Source: Desulfocapsa sp.
GTDB taxonomy: Bacteria > Desulfobacterota > Desulfobulbia > Desulfobulbales > Desulfocapsaceae
Length of the DNA stretch: 11,807 bases
NCBI GenBank assembly: GCA_030638765.1
Contig: DAOWDZ010000160.1
Location: 1 to 11,807 of the forward strand
Direction of reading: 5' to 3'
A program made the position numbers and the translations under genes. Under the pieces are notes generated by a model, which was not told the DNA's origin, did no database searches, and saw only the letters and a program-made list of their open reading frames with translations. This document shows positions 7,602 through 11,807 of this stretch, piece after piece; position 1 is the stretch's first letter; the number at the start of each line of letters is the position of its first letter.

Positions 7602-9929
7602 ATGACAATTTGTAATACTGTTTTAGATGCCATAGGCCACACTCCACTAATTAGAGTGAATCGTCTGAATGTCTTTGATGTTCCCATTTACGCAAAACTT
7701 GAGTCAAGTAATCCTGGTGGGTCTGTTAAAGAAAGGATATCTCTATCACTGATTGAGGCAGGAGAAGCCAGTGGCGAATTGACTCCGGAAAAGGTTATTC
7801 TTGAGGCAACCAGTGGTAATACCGGTATTGGCCTTGCCATGGTTTGTGCCGCAAAAGGATATCGATGTCAACTTATTATGCCAGAATCGGCATCTCTTGA
7901 GCGACGGCAGATTATGCAGGCCTATGGTGCTGAAATCCTATTGACGCCAGCAAAAAGAAGCACCGATGGAGCCATAGAAAAAGCGTACGCCATGGCTCGA
8001 GAATATCCGGAACGATATTTCCTTACAGATCAATTTAATAATGAGGCAAACTGGAAAGCTCATTATGACCATACTGCACCGGAAATCTGGAAGCAAACTG
8101 AGGGGAAAGTAAGCCATATTGTGGCGACTTTAGGTACGTCCGGAACTGTAATGGGTTTATGTAAGTGGTTTATGGAACATCAACCCAGAGTGGAGATTAT
8201 TGCAGTGGAGCCGTTTCTTGGGCACAAAATTCAGGGCCTGAAGAACATGAAGGAGTCGTATCGTCCAGGTATTTTCGATAAATCACTCCCCACTCGAATT
8301 GTGAATGTGAAGGATGAGGATGCTTTTCGCATGGCACGATTACTTGCCAGAAAAGAAGGAATGCTTGTGGGCATGAGTAGTGGCGCTGCAATGTCTTGTG
8401 CCCTGGAATGTGCGTCAGAACTTACAGAAGGTTTTATAGTAACGATCTTTCCCGATGGAGGAGAACGTTACTTGTCAACTCCACTGTTTACTCGGAAGAA
8501 TAAAGTGACCGAAAAAAAACAGGATCTCTGTTTTTTTAATACTCTTACAAAAAAGAAAGAAAAATTTCGTTCACAACTCGAGAAGAAAGTTACTTTTTAT
8601 ACCTGTGGTCCAACGGCCTACGAACCCGCGAACCTGTCTCTTTGCAGGCGTTTTGTAGTGACAGATCTCGTTACCAGATATCTTGAGCATAAAGGGTATG
8701 AAGTGAATTCATGTATGAATTTTACTGACCTTGATGACAATACCATTGAAGGAGCAAACAAGGCCGGAAAATCCCTCAAGGAGTTCACCAGTAAGTACAT
8801 TGATGGGTTTATGGCAGATATTGAGTCTCTCAACGTTAAGCATGCTACCAACTACCCAAGAGCAGCTGATCATGTTGCAGACATGATAGAGATAAGTCAC
8901 GAGCTGCTTCATAAGGGGTTTGCCTATGAAAAACATGGGTCCATCTATTTTGATATCTCAAAATTTAAGAAATATGGCCAGCTTTCAGGTATTGATCTCG
9001 GGAAAATACAGCTCGGAAAAACAGTCGATCTTGATAATTATGAGAAAGATAATCCTCGTGATTTCACTTTGTTGAAAAGATCAACTCTGGCCGAATTAAA
9101 AAAAGGCATCTTCTATGAGACTGATTGGGGGAATGTTCGCCCTGGATGGCATATTGAATGTTCTGCAATGTCCACCAAATATCTTGGTGAGACTATGGAT
9201 ATTCACACCTCAAGTCGCGATTTGATTTTTCCCCATCATGAAAATGAAATAGCTATTGCTGAATCACTGACTGGTAAGTCACTGGCTAAATATTGGCTGC
9301 ATTCTGAACTTCTCCTTGTGGATGGCAAAAAAATGTCGCGGGAAGCAGGGAATGTGGTGACTTTAAATGATGTTGAATTACGAGGGTTTACCCCGCGAGA
9401 TGTCCGGTTTATGATGCTTTCTGTTCACTATCGTAAACCAATTAATTTCTCATTCAGGCGTTTGATTAATGTGCGTTCTGCTTTACGTCGGATCGATGAG
9501 TTTACCTGTAAGCTTCTTTGCCTGCCACCTGGCAAACCTCATCCGGAAGTCGCAACCTATGTTTCAGCCATGGAAGAGCAATTTTTTGAAGCCATGGATG
9601 ATGATCTGAATGTTTCAAAAGGGATGGGTGCTGTTTATAAATTTATTAAGCGTACTAATCCTATCCTTCATGTGAATCATCTGGATGGAGATCAAAAAAG
9701 ATATATTCTTGCAAGTCTTCGCAAGATAAATACTATTCTACAGATTTTTCGTCTTAAAGGATGTCCCCTGGCTCCGTCTGTTAATGCAATTATCCAGCGC
9801 AGAGAAGTGGCGCGGCAGGGGAAAGATTGGGAAACAGCTGATGCTGCGCGTGATGAACTTATCCGGCAGGGAATTCAAATTATCGATACTGTAACCGGTC
9901 CTGTTTGGAAACCCATTGATGAAGAATAG
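7602..9929 (+). CDS. cysS: Cysteine synthase fused to a divergent cysteinyl-tRNA synthetase-like domain
   Basis: One uninterrupted 775-residue frame. Residues 1-297 form a whole CysK/CysM fold: PLP lysine Lys43 in GGSVKER (39-45), phosphate and substrate loop TSGNTG (70-75), MPESASLERR (93-102), PLP-phosphate loop LGTSGT (177-182) and FPDGGERYLST (283-293). It should make cysteine from an activated serine and sulfide. Residues 309-775 align along the full length of CysRS (E. coli 461 residues). Zinc/cysteine ligands are present: Cys335 (TCGPT), Cys520 (WHIEC), His545 and Glu549 (FPHHENE). The C-terminal region with KDWETADAARDEL (741-753) is also kept. The HIGH motif is NLSL (344-347), the GGG of DIHGGG is TSS (536-538) and KMSKS is KMSRE (577-581). 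ATP activation is therefore in doubt. The start ATG has no clear Shine-Dalgarno, but MTICNTVLDAIGHTPLIRV is a normal synthase N-terminus. The fusion is certain; aminoacylation activity is not. Confidence 0.92.
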   Translation: MTICNTVLDAIGHTPLIRVNRLNVFDVPIYAKLESSNPGGSVKERISLSLIEAGEASGELTPEKVILEATSGNTGIGLAMVCAAKGYRCQLIMPESASLERRQIMQAYGAEILLTPAKRSTDGAIEKAYAMAREYPERYFLTDQFNNEANWKAHYDHTAPEIWKQTEGKVSHIVATLGTSGTVMGLCKWFMEHQPRVEIIAVEPFLGHKIQGLKNMKESYRPGIFDKSLPTRIVNVKDEDAFRMARLLARKEGMLVGMSSGAAMSCALECASELTEGFIVTIFPDGGERYLSTPLFTRKNKVTEKKQDLCFFNTLTKKKEKFRSQLEKKVTFYTCGPTAYEPANLSLCRRFVVTDLVTRYLEHKGYEVNSCMNFTDLDDNTIEGANKAGKSLKEFTSKYIDGFMADIESLNVKHATNYPRAADHVADMIEISHELLHKGFAYEKHGSIYFDISKFKKYGQLSGIDLGKIQLGKTVDLDNYEKDNPRDFTLLKRSTLAELKKGIFYETDWGNVRPGWHIECSAMSTKYLGETMDIHTSSRDLIFPHHENEIAIAESLTGKSLAKYWLHSELLLVDGKKMSREAGNVVTLNDVELRGFTPRDVRFMMLSVHYRKPINFSFRRLINVRSALRRIDEFTCKLLCLPPGKPHPEVATYVSAMEEQFFEAMDDDLNVSKGMGAVYKFIKRTNPILHVNHLDGDQKRYILASLRKINTILQIFRLKGCPLAPSVNAIIQRREVARQGKDWETADAARDELIRQGIQIIDTVTGPVWKPIDEE
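8494..8507 (+). promoter_or_regulatory. Possible internal ribosome binding site and GTG start at the fusion border
   Basis: GGAAGAA (8494-8500) stands before a GTG (8505-8507), with six bases between GGAAG and the GTG. The GTG is in frame with the fusion and encodes Val302, in the linker between the cysteine synthase and the CysRS-like domain. Initiation here would give a separate 474-residue CysRS-like protein that begins at the natural domain edge. The motif may be chance in an A-rich linker. Confidence 0.35.
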
Positions 9930-9951
9930 ATAAACTCTGATGCAATGAGGA

Positions 9952-9988
9952 ATTTTTCAGGCTAAAAGTTTTAAATGTATTTTTCAGG
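9952..9988 (+). repeat. Ten-base direct repeat downstream of the fusion gene
   Basis: ATTTTTCAGG occurs at 9952-9961 and again at 9979-9988, a 27-base period. It could be a chance repeat in T-rich DNA or a pair of protein sites. No function is assigned. Confidence 0.3.
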
Positions 9989-10195
9989 TATGAGTCAGCT
10001 CTATTTTATGGAAATGCTTTTTGTGTGATTGTTGTTACTAGTATCTCTCATGTTCTCCTCCCCATCCCGCCCTCTCTTGAGCGAATTAGTTCGTTAATGA
10101 AAAAAATATAATGTGTGAAAAAATTGTATTTTCATACTCTGTAGCTCTTTTGAGCAGCTTGAGGTTGAGTAATAATTTAAGTGTTTTGTGGGTAA

Positions 10196-10215
10196 AATAG
10201 GTAAATATACCTATT
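10196..10215. repeat. Perfect 8-base dyad, operator-like
   Basis: Arms AATAGGTA (10196-10203) and TACCTATT (10208-10215) are separated by AATA, preceded by an overlapping direct repeat of GGTAAA (10191 and 10200). A TAAAAT at 10193-10198 overlaps the left arm and could be a -10 element, though no good -35 is at the right distance. The symmetry and position, about 155 bases before the micro-protein gene, suit an operator for a dimeric regulator. Confidence 0.4.
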
Positions 10216-10369
10216 GTAAAGTTAAGGAATAGCTTGTTAATTGTACGGGACATGGTTGGGGCGTTTCTCTGTGTATTATGTGTCTTTGTTTTTTTATGAT
10301 TAACGCATGATGGCAGGAGTGCTTTTATCTCCATCAAAAGTTGTTGAAAAAAAATGGAAGGAATAGCAA

Positions 10370-10522
10370 ATGGATTATTTAATGTGGTTTGGCTTTATAT
10401 GTATTTGTGTTTTATCCATGGTTATTTTTACGATTAAGAAAGAAAAAAAGGATATGAAAATATCGAATATGGATCTTGATGAATTTTTAAGATGGAAGAA
10501 GACAGGTTATTTTCCTCGTTGA
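10370..10522 (+). CDS. 50-residue putative membrane micro-protein
   Basis: A small frame with a strong ribosome binding site: GGAAGGAA at 10356-10363, with core AAGGA seven bases from the ATG. The predicted product starts MDYLMWFGFICICVLSMVIF, a single hydrophobic segment of about 18 residues. It continues with a Lys-rich cytoplasmic-type stretch (TIKKEKKDMK, 21-30) and a short hydrophilic tail holding DLDEFLRWKK and ending YFPR. The charge pattern predicts the tail in the cytoplasm. No known family is recognised. It ends 39 bases before the DUF4388 gene on the same strand, so they probably share a transcript. Ribosome site, topology and spacing make it more likely real than chance, but no homologue comparison was possible. 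Confidence 0.6.
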   Translation: MDYLMWFGFICICVLSMVIFTIKKEKKDMKISNMDLDEFLRWKKTGYFPR

Positions 10523-10561
10523 GCATGTACTGTCCGTATGTAAAATTGATAGAAAGAAATA

Positions 10562-11125
10562 ATGAGAAAGAGGTCAATGTTTGTGTTTTTTGGTAAGATA
10601 GTATCTGTGCTTGGCTTTTCCTCCAGAAAAGAAATACCCCCACTTCAGGGGGATCTCTCAGTTATTACAATAGACAATCTAATGCAACTTGTGAGTCATG
10701 CAGCTCTTTCGGGAGAGTTGAAACTTACTGCCTTAGGTAATTGTGCTGTTTTTTCTGTTGATAGGGGCACTCTGGTCTATGCCTACCTGGAAAATAATCC
10801 AACAAAGATTGGGCAACAGTTAATTCGGGAGAATTACATTACCCCCGAACAACTGGAAGAATCTTTATCGCACTACGAAACAAGTGTACCTCGTCTTAAA
10901 ATTGGTGAGGTATTGGTTCAAAAAGGTTACCTGCGACAGAAAGATCTCGAGGTGATAATAAAAGAGCAAATTAAGTCGATTTTTTTTGAAGTTCTTTCCT
11001 GGAAAAAGGGAGCGTTCTCTTTTTCGCTGAAAACAGCTACTCATAAAGAGTCCATCTACCTTGATGAGCGAATTGACCATTTGATCCTAGAAGGTATTGT
11101 GAGCCAGGATAGGTTGGCACAATAG
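10562..11125 (+). CDS. DUF4388 domain protein
   Basis: A 187-residue, probably cytoplasmic protein. The DUF4388 (PatA N-terminal-like) domain begins at LQGDLSVITIDNLMQLV (28-44) and continues through SGELKL (50-55), AVFSVDRGTLVYAYLENN (62-79) and IGQQL (83-87). A second segment contains two alike repeats, ENYITPEQLEESL (90-102) and KGYLRQKDLEVII (121-133). They resemble the N-terminal MshEN/GspE-type modules found beside DUF4388. It then ends with IKSIFFEVLSWKKGAFSF (137-154), also typical. Such proteins are common in deltaproteobacteria and cyanobacteria near signalling and motility genes, but their biochemical role is not established. An alternative start at Met6 (10577) has AAAGAGG only three bases upstream; the first ATG has the weaker AGAAAGA. 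It follows the micro-protein gene and probably forms an operon with it. Confidence 0.85.
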   Translation: MRKRSMFVFFGKIVSVLGFSSRKEIPPLQGDLSVITIDNLMQLVSHAALSGELKLTALGNCAVFSVDRGTLVYAYLENNPTKIGQQLIRENYITPEQLEESLSHYETSVPRLKIGEVLVQKGYLRQKDLEVIIKEQIKSIFFEVLSWKKGAFSFSLKTATHKESIYLDERIDHLILEGIVSQDRLAQ

Positions 11126-11132
11126 TAACGAG

Positions 11133-11150
11133 GATCGGATTGCTCTGATC
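11133..11150 (+). repeat. Stem-loop just after the DUF4388 gene
   Basis: GATCGGA (11133-11139) pairs with TCTGATC (11144-11150) over a TTGC loop, seven pairs including one G:U. It lies eight bases past the stop codon. The following bases are not a T-run, so it is at best a weak terminator or a 3-prime end stabiliser. Confidence 0.4.
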
Positions 11151-11227
11151 TGCCGCGTTCTTTGCTATCAAGAGAACACTTATTCGTGAAAATTTTATCA
11201 AAGACATGATAGAAAGGAAGGAAAATT

Positions 11228-11420
11228 ATGTTGGGATAATTATCCGTCGGTAGAGTGCGCGACAGTTAACAGCAATAGAGATGCTGAGATTCACCCCAAT
11301 GGATCATGTAGTACTCTCAGCCCGAATAACTACTTAGATTGGTACGAAGAATATCCTAATGAAGTGAATGATGATGGTAGCTCACCCATATCCTGCTATT
11401 TTCCCTACGGAGCGGGATAA
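11228..11420 (+). pseudogene. Well-initiated small frame broken after three codons (possible frameshifted gene)
   Basis: A strong Shine-Dalgarno (AAGGAAGGA, 11214-11222) stands five bases before an ATG at 11228, but the frame reads Met-Leu-Gly and then stop. Removing one base from the GGG at 11233-11235 opens a frame of 63 residues ending at 11420. That frame begins MLDNYPSVECATVNSN and includes SPNNYLDWYEEYP and SPISCYFPYGAG. The composition (Asn, Tyr, Trp, Pro and three Cys, few Lys) looks coding and surface-protein-like rather than random. In the unshifted state the open frame runs from 11190 without a start codon. It may be a recently broken small gene, a fragment of a larger surface or pilus-associated gene, a programmed frameshift, or a sequencing error. 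No family is recognised. Confidence 0.4.
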
Positions 11421-11531
11421 TCTGTCTTCAATAAAAGGCCGGGTGATTCATTTTATTCTGTGTTTTTTGTTTCCCTCTCCATAGACTTAAAGACAAACAA
11501 TACCCAAAAATCTTAACCGCACACTGTCCAC

Positions 11532-11567
11532 TCTTGCTTCATCTCGTGCATAACAACAGAAGCAAGA
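11532..11567. repeat. Nine-base inverted repeat
   Basis: Perfect arms TCTTGCTTC (11532-11540) and GAAGCAAGA (11559-11567) flank an 18-base loop in the gene-poor end region, just upstream of the candidate promoter. No T-run follows on the plus strand. It may be a terminator remnant, an end of a degraded mobile element, or a regulator site. Confidence 0.4.
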
Positions 11568-11578
11568 ACTTCACGCAA

Positions 11579-11607
11579 TTGACAATTTAGTTGAAAAAAG
11601 TTATGTT
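11579..11607 (+). promoter_or_regulatory. Candidate sigma-70 promoter
   Basis: A perfect -35 TTGACA (11579-11584) is followed after exactly 17 bases by TATGTT (11602-11607), matching the -10 consensus at 4 of 6 positions. A second TTGTCAA, opposite in direction to the TTGACAA at the -35, lies at 11608-11614 and gives weak dyad symmetry around the promoter. It points toward the window edge, where an ATGAAA occurs at 11802; no gene between the two is evident. Confidence 0.35.
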
Positions 11608-11696
11608 TGTCAAATAATAGAAGGTGCTGCGTATATTTTAGAACCTGTATCTACTCTCTCAATACTTGTTGATTTCCCCCTTCGAGTTTTTTCACA

Positions 11697-11711
11697 ATGG
11701 CTCTGAGCCAT
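11697..11711. repeat. Fifteen-base near-palindrome
   Basis: ATGGCTC and GAGCCAT meet around a single central T. This compact odd palindrome could be a protein-binding site; its one-base centre rules out a hairpin with full arms. It lies in the gene-free end region about 100 bases before the ATGAAA at the window edge. Confidence 0.3.
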
Positions 11712-11807
11712 AACCAGACCCGACCAGCAAAGTCTACCCTTCTATGGCAGGGAGGCGTAGTGTATTGATTGCTCTAACGATTTACAGGTACATTAATTTA
11801 TATGAAA

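Larger units (their letters stand above)
9930..10369 (+). other. Gene-free AT-rich stretch between fusion gene and micro-protein gene
   Basis: No convincing protein-coding frame was found on either strand. It contains a 10-base direct repeat ATTTTTCAGG (9952-9961 and 9979-9988), a C-rich tract (10057-10072), an isolated TATAAT at 10107-10112 without a -35 at proper distance, a perfect 8-base dyad (10196-10215), and a looser TGATGG/CCATCA pair (10308-10336). No strong terminator follows the fusion gene. The stretch probably holds the promoter and leader of the downstream two-gene unit; a small RNA cannot be excluded. Confidence 0.5.
11126..11807 (+). other. 682-base end region without an intact gene
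   Basis: After the DUF4388 stop codon this region contains a broken small frame (11228-11420), three inverted repeats (11133-11150, 11532-11567, 11697-11711) and a sigma-70-like promoter (11579-11607). The right part has short reading frames only: a 23-codon ATG frame at 11697-11768 and a frame of about 38 codons on the opposite strand near 11651-11770. Neither has a ribosome site. An ATGAAA begins at 11802 and could be the start of a gene cut by the window edge, but no ribosome site stands at the right distance. The look is that of a decayed or accessory region. Confidence 0.5.

Noticed and set aside
10107..10112. Isolated perfect TATAAT as a promoter
   Set aside because: The nearest -35-like TTGAGC is 24 bases upstream, too far for sigma-70, and AT-rich DNA gives such hexamers by chance.
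10086..10337. 83-codon open frame on the minus strand in the gene-free stretch
   Set aside because: Its product is low-complexity, Lys/Thr/Phe-rich without domain character, no good ribosome site precedes it, and AT-rich DNA easily gives such frames.
11124..11420. Reading the frame through TGA at 11187-11189 as a selenocysteine codon
   Set aside because: The sequence before the TGA overlaps a stem-loop and does not look coding, there is no start or ribosome site for it, and no convincing SECIS hairpin was seen right after the TGA.
11697..11768. 23-codon ATG frame on the plus strand
   Set aside because: No ribosome site, very short, and it lies over a palindrome; more likely chance.
11651..11770. 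Minus-strand frame of about 38 codons containing GRVWLWLRAIVKKLEGG, perhaps a transposase scrap
   Set aside because: It has no start or ribosome site, is very short and could not be tied to any transposase family; no terminal repeats or target duplications support an element.

Overview
The window comes from an AT-rich Gram-negative chromosome. Outer-membrane polysaccharide export genes, a DciA-type (DUF721) helicase-loader protein, a DUF4388 protein and the style of the proteins suggest a Desulfobacterota (deltaproteobacterial, perhaps Desulfobulbales-like) organism. That placement is an inference from protein character, not from a marker gene.

Minus strand, 67-6792: a capsule or exopolysaccharide export operon. 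In transcription order it holds a small secreted protein of unknown function (6355-6792), an outer-membrane beta-barrel protein (4766-6229), a short Wza-like OPX export protein (3776-4588), a Wzc-like chain-length regulator fused to its tyrosine autokinase (1525-3750), and a TviB/WbpA-type UDP-N-acetylhexosamine 6-dehydrogenase (67-1341). The dehydrogenase would make a UDP-uronic acid precursor. The Wzc protein would control polymerisation from the inner membrane. The OPX protein and the separate beta-barrel would together carry the polymer across the periplasm and outer membrane. Glycosyltransferases, flippase and polymerase are not in the window and may lie beyond position 1.

Plus strand, 7025-9929: after a divergent intergenic region come a DUF721/DciA protein and then the most unusual gene here. 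This is one continuous 775-residue frame joining a complete PLP-dependent cysteine synthase to a complete-length cysteinyl-tRNA synthetase-like domain. The synthetase half keeps the zinc/cysteine site and the C-terminal tRNA-contacting region. It has lost the HIGH motif (NLSL instead), the GGG segment (TSS) and the usual end of KMSKS (KMSRE). It may be an altered or non-aminoacylating CysRS paralogue tied to cysteine synthesis, or a very divergent active enzyme. A GTG with a good ribosome binding site sits exactly at the domain border.

Plus strand, 9930-11807: a mostly non-coding AT-rich stretch with several small dyads leads to a probable two-gene unit, a 50-residue membrane micro-protein and a DUF4388 protein. 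The final 680 bases hold a well-initiated but frameshifted small reading frame (11228-11420), several inverted repeats, a candidate promoter and no confident gene. No tRNA, rRNA, CRISPR array or intact mobile element was seen, and no strong intrinsic terminator.
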